Positions 1-6,739 of a stretch of 12,629 bases of DNA are shown piece by piece (the first letter of the stretch is position 1; every line of letters begins with the position of its first letter). A model generated the notes under the pieces. The model ran no database searches and was not told the DNA's origin. It saw nothing but the letters and a program-made list of their open reading frames with translations. Source of the stretch: CAYPEK01 sp964409645. Lineage in GTDB: Bacteria > UBP15 > UBA6099. The translations under genes and the position numbers were made by a program. The stretch covers positions 1 to 12,629 of the forward strand of contig CAYPEK010000118.1 of the NCBI GenBank assembly GCA_964409645.1. The letters run 5' to 3'.

Positions 1-516
1 AGTGTGCGGCGAGTCTGCATCGAGAAGCACGTCACAGAGCTCCAGCATTGCGCCGCCGCCCTGCCCGGTGAGCCCGACGACTTTCATCTTCGCCGCGCGC
101 GCCGCCGCGATGGCTTTTATCACGTTTTTCGAGTTGCCGCTTGTCGATATCGCCACGAGCACGTCGCCCTCGCGGCCGTGCCCGGCAACCTGACGCGCGA
201 ATATCGCGTCGTACCCGTAATCGTTCGCGAGGCTCGTCATAACGGACGTGTCAGTCGAGAGCGCGATTGCCGAATACGCGCCGCGCTCCATCAGGAACCG
301 GCCGACGAGTTCGCCCGCAAGATGCTGCGCGTCCGCCGCGCTCCCGCCGTTACCGCACGCGAGCACCCGGCCGCCGGCTTTTATCGCTTCGGCGATCATC
401 GACGCCGCGCGCGCAATGTCGGCGCCGAGCCGAGCCGCGGACGAAACCAGAACCTGTCCCGAATCCATGGCCGCCGCCTTTATCTGCCCTGCAATTTCGT
501 TTTCGTTATATTTCAT
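1..516 (-). CDS. gmhA: D-sedoheptulose-7-phosphate isomerase (SIS domain), 3' end cut by window
   Basis: Isomerises sedoheptulose 7-phosphate to D-glycero-manno-heptose 7-phosphate, the first step of ADP-heptose synthesis for LPS inner core; cytoplasmic. I translated the 172 codons present. Residues about 50-70 carry the SIS sugar-phosphate loop CGNGGSAADAQHLAGELVGR, followed by LANDYGYDAIFARQV, GREGDVLVAISTSGNS and KVVGLTGQGGG, all close to GmhA-family motifs. The Ser/Thr cluster STSGNS is the phosphate-binding loop. The family is usually about 190-200 residues, so only the last few tens of residues are missing. The ATG start has only a weak purine-rich sequence ahead of it. The gene lies downstream of the nicotinate phosphoribosyltransferase gene on the same strand, across a repeat-filled spacer. 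DiaA-like SIS proteins are related, but the motif spacing favours GmhA. Confidence 0.9.
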   Translation of the reverse strand, partial: MKYNENEIAGQIKAAAMDSGQVLVSSAARLGADIARAASMIAEAIKAGGRVLACGNGGSAADAQHLAGELVGRFLMERGAYSAIALSTDTSVMTSLANDYGYDAIFARQVAGHGREGDVLVAISTSGNSKNVIKAIAAARAAKMKVVGLTGQGGGAMLELCDVLLDADSPHT

Positions 517-579
517 TTATTTATCTTTTCTATTTATGTCTTATATCCGTTGTTGCCGACTATTGTTTTTTTCCTTCTC

Positions 580-657
580 TTCCGCCCTCTGCCTACTGCC
601 TTCTCCCAATCTTCTATCTTTCCCCTCGCTGCTCGATACTCTATCCCCGCTACTGCC
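580..657 (-). repeat. Compound heptanucleotide repeat, spacer A
   Basis: Two blocks of 7-base units fill most of the spacer between the phosphoribosyltransferase stop (659-661) and gmhA. Read on the plus strand, the first block has units ending in GCC or CCC (TTCCGCC, CTCTGCC, TACTGCC, then TTCTCCC at 601-607). The second begins with TTTCCCC (619-625) and continues TCGCTGC, TCGATAC, TCTATCC, CCGCTAC up to 653. On the transcribed (minus) strand this RNA is purine-rich and the second block ends in GGGGAAA. The array starts 1-2 bases after the stop codon of the upstream gene. The remainder, 517-579, is AT-rich with no motif I can name. Confidence 0.75.
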
Positions 658-658
658 T

Positions 659-1699
659 TTATATCATCTTAACGAGTCGCGGCGATTTCACCGGGCCGGG
701 CAGACGTCCCCGTTTGGCAACCGGCCTGCCGCTGATTTCCTTGATGTCCATCGTCATCTCGATCGGTGGCGCGGACGAAACGTAGCTCCCGACTCCGAAG
801 AAGTCGGCGCCCGCCGCCTTGAGTATCCTGATCCGCTCCGGCGTCAGCCCGCCCGACACCGCGATACGCACGTGTCCGTGGCCCGCGACATCCAGCCGCT
901 TCCGCACCTCCGTCACAAGCTGCGGCGTGACACCGCCGCGCTCGGACGGCGTATCCAGCCTCACCGCCGCCAGATTCTTCCCGAGCGCCTCCGCCACACG
1001 AAGCGATTCTTCCGCCTCGTCCTTGAACGTATCCACGAGAATGATCCGCGCCACATCCGCGTCGGAGACCTCGTCAAACACCTGCGCCACCTTCACCGTG
1101 TCGCCGGAGATGAGGATAGCCGCGTGCGGCACTGTCCCCGTAGGCTTCACGCCCGATAGCAGCGCGCCGAGGATGCAACTCGATCCGTCCATCCCGCCGA
1201 TCATCGCCGCGCGTTCCATCGCCGGCGCGACCGCCGGGTGAATGTGCCGCGACCCGAAGCATACGACGGACGAGCCGTCCGCGGCCTCTTTGCATTCCGC
1301 CGCGGCGGTGGCCCAGCCGGTTGACGACGCGGCAATGCCGAGCAGAACGGTTTCGAACAGGCCGAACTCGCCGTACGGCCCCGAAATCTGCATCACCGTC
1401 GCGCCCCCTTCATATCTTTCTCCTTCCGGCAACGCAAACATCTCGATGTTGCGGCCGTCGAGCAGCCGCCGCACCTCTTCCGAACCGCAGAAAACACCCG
1501 AACGGCGGCAGAAGACGTCCGCCGTCACCGGCGTGTCCAGAAGTCCCTGTTTTGCGAGGATATCGCGAGTACGCAGGAAATAGATGTCCGTCGTGGCGCC
1601 GGATTCGATTTCGGCGTGAGTTGCCGAAAAGAACTTCCGGCCTTCCCCGATTTTTATTGTCCCGATGTCCGAAGTCTTGTCCAGCATCGGCGCCGCCAA
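659..1699 (-). CDS. Nicotinate phosphoribosyltransferase, archaeal/Thermotoga-like type
   Basis: Joins nicotinate and PRPP to give nicotinate mononucleotide in NAD salvage (Preiss-Handler pathway); cytoplasmic. The 346-residue protein shows the family order: FFSATHAEIESGATTDIYF (residues 23-41), CFGSRHIHPAVAPAMERAA (147-165) with the His pair, GTVPHA (188-193), LVDTFKDE (221-228), RLDTPSERGG (247-256) and a late ISGGLTPERI-like barrel strand (SGGLTPERI, 282-290). The chosen start is TTG, directly abutting the secG stop codon, with an AGG nine bases before it. An in-frame ATG at 1687 (four codons in) is possible but has no ribosome site. The C-terminus lacks the Cys-rich knuckle I recall from some archaeal members. 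Quinolinate phosphoribosyltransferase shares the fold but not these motifs. Translation is probably coupled to secG. Confidence 0.85.
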   Translation of the reverse strand: MAAPMLDKTSDIGTIKIGEGRKFFSATHAEIESGATTDIYFLRTRDILAKQGLLDTPVTADVFCRRSGVFCGSEEVRRLLDGRNIEMFALPEGERYEGGATVMQISGPYGEFGLFETVLLGIAASSTGWATAAAECKEAADGSSVVCFGSRHIHPAVAPAMERAAMIGGMDGSSCILGALLSGVKPTGTVPHAAILISGDTVKVAQVFDEVSDADVARIILVDTFKDEAEESLRVAEALGKNLAAVRLDTPSERGGVTPQLVTEVRKRLDVAGHGHVRIAVSGGLTPERIRILKAAGADFFGVGSYVSSAPPIEMTMDIKEISGRPVAKRGRLPGPVKSPRLVKMI

Positions 1700-1942
1700 T
1701 TAAAAGAACCTAGGCATGACAAGCGCGCTGAGGAACGAAGTGATAAGGAATCCGTAAGCAAGATACTTCATCCATCTCTCGACAAATCCCTCGAAGCCCT
1801 TCGTCGCTCCGCGGTACACATCGCCGCTACCGCCGAAAAGCGCTCCGCTGTCCGATTTGGAAGCCATCACGACCATGCCGATCACAAGCAGCCCCGTGAC
1901 CAGAAAATGGATGACGAACATTAAAATTTTAACAACTCCCAT
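1700..1942 (-). CDS. secG: Preprotein translocase subunit SecG
   Basis: Small integral subunit of the SecYEG channel that assists SecA-driven export. At 80 residues it is the usual size. It has two membrane segments (about residues 4-25 and 59-77) separated by a polar loop carrying the family's small-residue motif, here SKSDSGALFGGSGDVYRG. The ATG start is supported by a GGGAGA at 1951-1956, eight bases upstream, which lies in the 15-base gap after the PBP2 stop codon. The next gene begins on the base after this stop codon. Its position between PBP2 and an NAD-salvage gene is not one I recognise from model organisms; co-transcription is inferred from spacing. Confidence 0.88.
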   Translation of the reverse strand: MGVVKILMFVIHFLVTGLLVIGMVVMASKSDSGALFGGSGDVYRGATKGFEGFVERWMKYLAYGFLITSFLSALVMPRFF

Positions 1943-1950
1943 TTCAACAC

Positions 1951-1956
1951 TCTCCC
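1951..1956 (-). promoter_or_regulatory. Ribosome binding site of secG
   Basis: The minus strand reads GGGAGA, eight bases before the secG ATG. It lies in the 15-base gap immediately after the PBP2 stop codon, which fits coupled expression. Confidence 0.7.
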
Positions 1957-1957
1957 G

Positions 1958-3685
1958 TCAATCCAGTATATTCTTGGATCGCTCTATCAGTTGTTTTTCT
2001 CCTTCTCCGCCGGACGGCGGAGCCTTTTTAGTATATTGATCGCCGAAGTATCCAAGCTTCAGCGCAAGATTCAATACACGCTGGGCGATCGGCAGCGCGT
2101 CCGACGAGCCGTGACCGCCGTTCTCGACGAAAACCACGAAAGTGAACCGCGGCTTATCGAACGGCGCAAAACCCGCGAACCAAGCGTGCGGCCGCGGCCG
2201 CGGCGGGTCTTCCGCCGTGCCGGTCTTGCCGGCCGCCGGAATCTCGAAACGGCTCAGCCTCACCGCCGTTCCGGCCATCACAGCCTTGCGCATCCCGAGA
2301 CGCACCGTGTCCAGAGAACTCTCTGAAATCTTCAGCCTCTCAATCTTTTCAGGCCGGCCGGCCCACACCCGCGGCCGCACCAGCAAACCCCGCGTCGCAA
2401 GCACATTCGCCATTTCCAGCGCCTGAACGGGGGATATCTGTATATATCCCTGACCTATACTATAACTGATCGTGTCCCCTTCGTACCACTCCGACTTCCT
2501 GAATATCCGTTTCCATTCGCCGTCGGGGACATTTCCGATCGATTCGCCGGGCAGGTCTATATCCGTTTTCCTGCCAAGGCCTAACATATTAGCATATTTC
2601 TTTATTCTTGTAACCCCCAGCGCGTGCCCGAGCGTGTAAAACACCACGTCGCAGGACTGCGCTATCCCGTCCGTGAACTTGATCGCGCCGTGCCGCGTCC
2701 AGCACCCGAAGAACGTGCGGCCCAGCCGGTAGCCGCCCGGACAGTGGAAAACCGTGTCCGGCTTCACCAACCCCTCTTCGAGCGCCGCCACCGCCGTCGC
2801 CAGCTTGAAAACCGACCCGAGCGGCGCCGAAACCCCGATCGCGCGGTTCAGCAGCGGGTGCGCAGGGTCGTTGTTCAATTTGCCCCACACCTCCGGGTTC
2901 AGGCCGCTCGACGTCACATTATTGTCAAACGACGGGTGCGACGCGAGCACAATAATGTCGCCCGTGAACGAGTCCATGAAGATCACCGCGCCGCGCCGGT
3001 TCTGCTCCCGCAGCGCCGCGTACGCCTCCGCCTGCAACCGCGCGTCTATCGTGCATCGGAACGGCTTGTGCCCCAGCGGCGGCTCCGTCGCGAGGTAGTT
3101 GATGAATTTGCCCGCCGAGTTGACCAACACGATGCGCCGCCCGCGCGTGCCCGTGATCTTTACCTCATACTGCCGCTCCATGCCCGTCTTGCCCACACGG
3201 TCCGTCTGCCTGTAGTCTCGCTCCTTCAGATGCGCGTACTCCTCCGGGCTGATCTGGCCGACATAGCCAAGGATATGCGACGCGGTCGCGCCCACCGGAT
3301 AATACCGCGCGGGGATCGCCGCCACGTACTGCCCGGCCGGCGTTCCGTTCTCTTCGTAATACGACGCTTCCTTGAAATCTATCGTCTTTTCGTCCCAGTA
3401 TCCGTTCTGCTTGATCTTGAACAGCTTGTACTGCGGCACATCAACCGCGAGCGGCGTCCCGTTGCGATCCACAATCTCCGACCTGATCGGCCTGATCGGA
3501 ATGTCGCGCAGACTGTTCAGGCGCGATTTTTCGCCATTTTCGTGTCCGTGAATGATCTGCATATCGACGAACCGGAGCGTCATCAGCCCCGACAGCACGA
3601 TCACGGCAAGCACAAGCAGTGACAGCCGGAAACTTCCAAGCCGCCTCGCCCGCACATCAACTCTCACTCTCGCCGTGTCCTTCAT
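1958..3685 (-). CDS. mrdA: Penicillin-binding protein 2 (class B, elongation transpeptidase)
   Basis: D,D-transpeptidase that cross-links new peptidoglycan during side-wall growth with RodA and MreBCD; anchored in the inner membrane with its catalytic domain outside. The 575 residues show one N-terminal membrane helix (about 17-38), a PBP-dimer region with IVDRNGTPLA (71-80) and ARYYPVGATASHILGYVG (126-143), then the transpeptidase domain. Catalytic Ser291 lies in SVFK (291-294), the second motif is SCD (344-346, SxD as in E. coli PBP2 rather than SxN), and KTGT is at 487-490. The stretch between VDRNG and RYYPVG is about 40 residues shorter than I recall for E. coli PBP2, so the pedestal is trimmed. 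It follows mreD after a repeat-filled spacer and precedes secG by 15 bases. No rodA follows. The ATG has only a weak ribosome site. Confidence 0.93.
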   Translation of the reverse strand: MKDTARVRVDVRARRLGSFRLSLLVLAVIVLSGLMTLRFVDMQIIHGHENGEKSRLNSLRDIPIRPIRSEIVDRNGTPLAVDVPQYKLFKIKQNGYWDEKTIDFKEASYYEENGTPAGQYVAAIPARYYPVGATASHILGYVGQISPEEYAHLKERDYRQTDRVGKTGMERQYEVKITGTRGRRIVLVNSAGKFINYLATEPPLGHKPFRCTIDARLQAEAYAALREQNRRGAVIFMDSFTGDIIVLASHPSFDNNVTSSGLNPEVWGKLNNDPAHPLLNRAIGVSAPLGSVFKLATAVAALEEGLVKPDTVFHCPGGYRLGRTFFGCWTRHGAIKFTDGIAQSCDVVFYTLGHALGVTRIKKYANMLGLGRKTDIDLPGESIGNVPDGEWKRIFRKSEWYEGDTISYSIGQGYIQISPVQALEMANVLATRGLLVRPRVWAGRPEKIERLKISESSLDTVRLGMRKAVMAGTAVRLSRFEIPAAGKTGTAEDPPRPRPHAWFAGFAPFDKPRFTFVVFVENGGHGSSDALPIAQRVLNLALKLGYFGDQYTKKAPPSGGEGEKQLIERSKNILD

Positions 3686-3703
3686 CGTTCGTCTTTTATC
3701 GAC

Positions 3704-3806
3704 CGCCTGCGTACGCGCACGGTTTGATCTTTCTCCAATCTCAGCTACCAGCTACTGTTTTTTTGCTTTGTTTTCCCCTCTGCCTTCTGCCCTCTCGCTT
3801 CTGCCT
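3704..3806 (-). repeat. Compound heptanucleotide repeat, spacer B
   Basis: The spacer between the mreD stop and the PBP2 start holds, in plus-strand order: a 29-base segment (3704-3732) matching 24 of 29 bases of spacer C; a block starting TTTCTCC (3730-3736), then AATCTCA, GCTACCA, GCTACTG; a T-rich linker; and a block starting TTTCCCC (3772-3778), then TCTGCCT, TCTGCCC, TCTCGCT, TCTGCCT (to 3806). The last unit runs into the mreD stop codon (3805-3807). On the transcribed strand the units are of GGCAGAA and GGTAGCT type, and the second block ends in GGGGAAA. Confidence 0.78.
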
Positions 3807-4299
3807 ATCTTATTTTATAAAGCACCGCCCGGTTCCGGTCTCTGAAGACGATCAGCAACAAAAGGAACCAGCAGTAATCCGCGCCGGTAATCGCGAGAAC
3901 ATACAGAAACGGCGTCCGCGCCAATCCACGCCACTCCGCCGCGCCGCCGTAATAAAGCGCCACATTCGCCACCGCCGCTATAACCGCGTAAGACAAAACA
4001 TGGGCAGCGGAACCCGGCCGGTAGAAAATCCCCTTCAGCAACTTCGCCGCGAAAAAGATAAGCGTGAAAGCCGCAAGCGGCGCCGGCGATCCCGTAATCA
4101 GGCCCAACAGCGTTCCACCCGCTATCGCGAGCGCCGCGGAGAAAACCTCTCCGTGCCGGAACGTCGTCAGCATCACATAGCACATCGTGAAATTGATCCC
4201 GCACACCGGCGCTATCGCGCCGCCGAACGGAATCGTATCCAGCCAAATAAAAAAAAGCAGCCACAACGCCGCTTTGTACCCATGCCCGTTCTTTTTCAT
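3805..4299 (-). CDS. mreD: Rod shape-determining membrane protein MreD
   Basis: Multi-pass inner-membrane partner of MreC in the elongation complex. The 164-residue protein is strongly hydrophobic, with about five membrane segments (roughly residues 9-28, 32-46, 53-70, 74-90, 100-118 and 131-152, two of them short) and a basic C-terminus. This matches MreD in size and topology, although sequence motifs in this family are weak. Identity rests mainly on position, directly after mreC. Its ATG overlaps the mreC stop in ATGA, implying translational coupling. The stop codon lies inside the final unit of the downstream heptamer repeat, so repeat expansion may have reached or set the end of this protein. 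Confidence 0.87.
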   Translation of the reverse strand: MKKNGHGYKAALWLLFFIWLDTIPFGGAIAPVCGINFTMCYVMLTTFRHGEVFSAALAIAGGTLLGLITGSPAPLAAFTLIFFAAKLLKGIFYRPGSAAHVLSYAVIAAVANVALYYGGAAEWRGLARTPFLYVLAITGADYCWFLLLLIVFRDRNRAVLYKIR

Positions 4300-5069
4300 C
4301 TCGACACCAGAAGCAGATAATAAAGGTTCGCGACGTCCGCCGCCGGCTCTACCTTGATACGCGGTGAAAGCTCCTCGTGAACCACCTTCACGCTCGAAAT
4401 CCGGCCCACCGGCAGCCCGGTCGGATAACTGCCTCCGTAGCCGGATGTCACCACCGAGTCGCCCTTCTTAAGCGGGACGCTGTAAGGCAGCGAACGGATG
4501 TCGAGAATCCCCGTTCCGTCGCCGTACGCAATTCCGTACACCGACTTTTTCGGCACCGCCACACTCGTCGCGCTGCCGGAGCCGGTTATCAGCATCACCG
4601 TCGCCGACGTCGGCGTCACTTCGGCCACACGGCCGGCGACGCCGCTTCCCGTCAGCGCGATCCAGCCCTTCTCAACGCCATCGTTCGCTCCGCGATCTAT
4701 AACCACCGACGAATGCCACGACTCCGGATTCCGCGCCGTCACATGCGCCACAACGCCCTTCATATCCGATGCATAAGAGGAATTCTTGAGGCCGAGCATG
4801 AACTTCAGATGCCTCTCGCGCTCCCTCGACCGCGCGAGTTTCTCCATCAGCCGCGCGCGTTCGAGCTCGCTCTTCGCGAGATTCTTCTTAAGCTCCGCCT
4901 GAGAGCCGAACGGCATGTAACTCCACCGCGCCGCCGCCCGTACGTTCCCGTTTACGAACCCGATCACCTGCTGGAGCGGCCCGAACCGGCCCACGACCAA
5001 CACACCCGCCGCAATAGCAACGACAAACAGCAACAGAAAAATGTACCGGAATTTTTTTAGTTTAAACAT
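4296..5069 (-). CDS. mreC: Rod shape-determining protein MreC
   Basis: Bitopic membrane protein that links MreB and MreD to PBP2 and activates it in the periplasm. The 257 residues comprise a basic start, one membrane helix (about 9-27), a charged Lys/Glu/Arg-rich stretch likely to be coiled coil (about 56-92), and the paired beta-domain region. That region includes ARNPESWHSSVVIDRGANDGV, the following GVAGRVAEV, and KGDSVVTSGYGGSYPTGLPVGRI near residues 200-225, the family's best-conserved stretch. Length is typical or slightly short. It starts 18 bases after the mreB stop with no clear ribosome site and overlaps mreD by four bases. Confident from motifs and context. Confidence 0.94.
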   Translation of the reverse strand: MFKLKKFRYIFLLLFVVAIAAGVLVVGRFGPLQQVIGFVNGNVRAAARWSYMPFGSQAELKKNLAKSELERARLMEKLARSRERERHLKFMLGLKNSSYASDMKGVVAHVTARNPESWHSSVVIDRGANDGVEKGWIALTGSGVAGRVAEVTPTSATVMLITGSGSATSVAVPKKSVYGIAYGDGTGILDIRSLPYSVPLKKGDSVVTSGYGGSYPTGLPVGRISSVKVVHEELSPRIKVEPAADVANLYYLLLVSR

Positions 5070-5087
5070 AACCGCAAATCAGGCGCA

Positions 5088-6140
5088 TCACCCCGTGAAC
5101 CGCCGGCTGTGCGTCGAGATGGTGTAGCGCGAGAACTGCTTGCCGCCGAGCAACACCCTCTCCGCGCCCGCGATGCATGCAAGCTGCCCCTTCTTCGACG
5201 TGATGCACTTCACGCCCGTTATGTGTTCGAGCAGGTTCGGGAACCCGCGCACCATCGAACTGCCGCCCGCGAGGTGCAGTCCGTTCCGCTTGATGTCCTC
5301 CGAAAGCTCCGGCGGCACGCGCTCCAGCGCCGCCTTGATCGTGTTTACTATCTGATTCAGCGGGTGCTCCATCATCTCCCTGATCTCCCAGTTCGACACG
5401 AACACCGCTCGCGGCAGCCCGTCCACCACGCTCTTTCCGTATATCTCGCGCGTCTCATCCTTGTCCATCGGATACGCGCTCCCCATCGATATCTTCAACT
5501 GCTCGGCCGTGTGCGAGCCGATCAGTATCTTGTGGTTCTTCCTTATTCCGGCAACGATCGCCTCCGTCAGGTCCTCGCCGCCGACCGGGTCCGATGCCGT
5601 GAAGATCACCTCACCCGCCGCGAACACCGCCGTCTGCGTCGTCCCGCCGCCGAGCCCGAACACCACCAGCCCGCGCGTCTGCTCGATCGGCATCCCGATC
5701 CCGAGCGCCACCGCAACAGGCGCCTCGATCAGCTCCACCTCGCGGCCGCCCACCTGCAGCGCGATGTCCTCGAACGCCTTCCGTTCGACGTCCGTCGCCC
5801 CCGCGGGCGCGACCATCAGTATCCGCGCTCCGAGCAGCGTCTTCCGCCGGAATATCTGCTCCAGAAACTCGCGTAGCATCGACTCCGCAACCTCGAAGTT
5901 CTCTATCACGCCCTTGCCGAGCGGCTTCACGACGTCTATGTGCGGAGGGCAGCGGCCGAACAGCTTGTACGCCTCCTTGCCCACCGACACGACCTCGCCC
6001 TCGCGGTAGCTAACCGCCGTGAACGACGGTTCGTCCAGCGCAACGCCGCTCCCGCGGACGAATATCCGCGTCCGCGTCGTCCCCATGTCCACAGCCAGAT
6101 CAACGCTCAGAATGTTTTTCAACGATCCTACTATACTCAC
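5088..6140 (-). CDS. mreB: MreB-like actin homologue with altered catalytic residues
   Basis: Bacterial actin that forms membrane-bound filaments guiding side-wall synthesis. The 350-residue protein has the whole fold: phosphate-1 loop DMGTTRT (18-24), APAGATDVERKAF (111-123), phosphate-2 loop GLGGGTTQ (162-169), the conserved LIGSHTAEQLKISMGSAYP (206-224) and the adenosine region LAGGSSMVRGF (290-300). Two residues are changed. The Glu before Pro in the usual IEEPMAAA is Ala140 (ELIEAPVAVA), and the Asp of the usual VVDIGGGTTE is Gly162, with the following Glu now Gln169. Asp18 is kept. I re-read both codons (GCG and GGG) from the DNA. I chose the GTG at 6140: it has GGAGAAGG just upstream and overlaps the maf stop in GTGA. 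A TTG at 6152 is the alternative. A canonical paralogue may exist elsewhere. Confidence 0.93.
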   Translation of the reverse strand: MSIVGSLKNILSVDLAVDMGTTRTRIFVRGSGVALDEPSFTAVSYREGEVVSVGKEAYKLFGRCPPHIDVVKPLGKGVIENFEVAESMLREFLEQIFRRKTLLGARILMVAPAGATDVERKAFEDIALQVGGREVELIEAPVAVALGIGMPIEQTRGLVVFGLGGGTTQTAVFAAGEVIFTASDPVGGEDLTEAIVAGIRKNHKILIGSHTAEQLKISMGSAYPMDKDETREIYGKSVVDGLPRAVFVSNWEIREMMEHPLNQIVNTIKAALERVPPELSEDIKRNGLHLAGGSSMVRGFPNLLEHITGVKCITSKKGQLACIAGAERVLLGGKQFSRYTISTHSRRFTG

Positions 6141-6739
6141 GGCCTTCTCCAAAAGTCAGCTATGTTAACGCCGAATATTTCCCGGAGCCGCTTGGCAACT
6201 CCGCTGACGGGCAGCCCCACCACGTTGGCGTAGCAGCCCCTTACTTCCGTAACAAACACCGCCGCGCGCTCCTGAATCCCGTACGCGCCCGCCTTGTCGA
6301 ACGGCTCGCCGGAGCCGATATACGCGTCTATCATCTCGTCCGGCAGCGGCAGAAAAACAACGTCCGTCGTCTCCACGAACTTCGCCTCGCGGCCGCCCGC
6401 ATCCGCCATCGCCACTCCGGTATGCACCTGATGTGTCCGCCCGCTCAGCGCCTTCAGCATCCGCCGCGCGTCCGCCGCATCATCGGGCTTTCCGAATATC
6501 TCCCCATCGAACGCGACAACCGTGTCGGCACATATTATAACCGAATCCGCCGGAATCCCCCCGCCCGCCGCCGCGCACAGCTTGCCTTCCGCGGCCCGGA
6601 GCGCGTATGCGCCCGGCGACTCGCCCGCCACGGGCGGCGATTCCTCGTGAGTCACACTCACGACTTCACACGCAATTCCGGCTTGGCTCAGCAGGGCCGC
6701 GCGGCGCGGCGATTTAGATGCAAGCAGTATCCGCGTCAT
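6137..6739 (-). CDS. maf: Maf-family nucleoside triphosphate pyrophosphatase
   Basis: Hydrolyses non-canonical or excess nucleoside triphosphates, probably dTTP/UTP type, to monophosphates; cytoplasmic, and historically linked to septum arrest. The 200-residue protein carries every family motif: LASKSPRRAALL (6-17), ICADTVV with catalytic Asp72 (69-75), FGKPDD (82-87), LSGRTHQVHTGVA (98-110), YIGSGEPFDKAGAYGIQ (140-156) and GCYANVVGLPV (168-178). Its ATG overlaps the sppA stop in ATGA, and its stop overlaps the chosen mreB start in GTGA, so sppA-maf-mreB is a coupled run. Maf next to mreBCD is a classical arrangement, as in Bacillus. Confidence 0.95.
   Translation of the reverse strand: MTRILLASKSPRRAALLSQAGIACEVVSVTHEESPPVAGESPGAYALRAAEGKLCAAAGGGIPADSVIICADTVVAFDGEIFGKPDDAADARRMLKALSGRTHQVHTGVAMADAGGREAKFVETTDVVFLPLPDEMIDAYIGSGEPFDKAGAYGIQERAAVFVTEVRGCYANVVGLPVSGVAKRLREIFGVNIADFWRRP
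6143..6150 (-). promoter_or_regulatory. Ribosome binding site deciding the mreB start
   Basis: The minus strand reads GGAGAAGG inside the last codons of maf. The GGAG core is six bases before GTG at 6140, ideal spacing, whereas no such site precedes the TTG at 6152. This favours the GTG start and a GTGA overlap with maf. Confidence 0.75.

Noticed and set aside
4..672. Plus-strand frames opposite gmhA (including 248-1159)
   Set aside because: gmhA on the minus strand is supported by strong motifs; these frames are Arg/Ala-rich shadows running into spacer A.
3619..4320. Plus-strand open frame of 233 codons across spacer B and mreD
   Set aside because: Its start is translated heptamer repeat giving Leu/Pro/Ser/Cys-rich sequence, and the rest is antisense to mreD and mreC.
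6140..6152. TTG start for mreB, four codons upstream
   Set aside because: It lacks a ribosome site, while the GTG at 6140 has GGAG at six bases and a GTGA overlap with maf.
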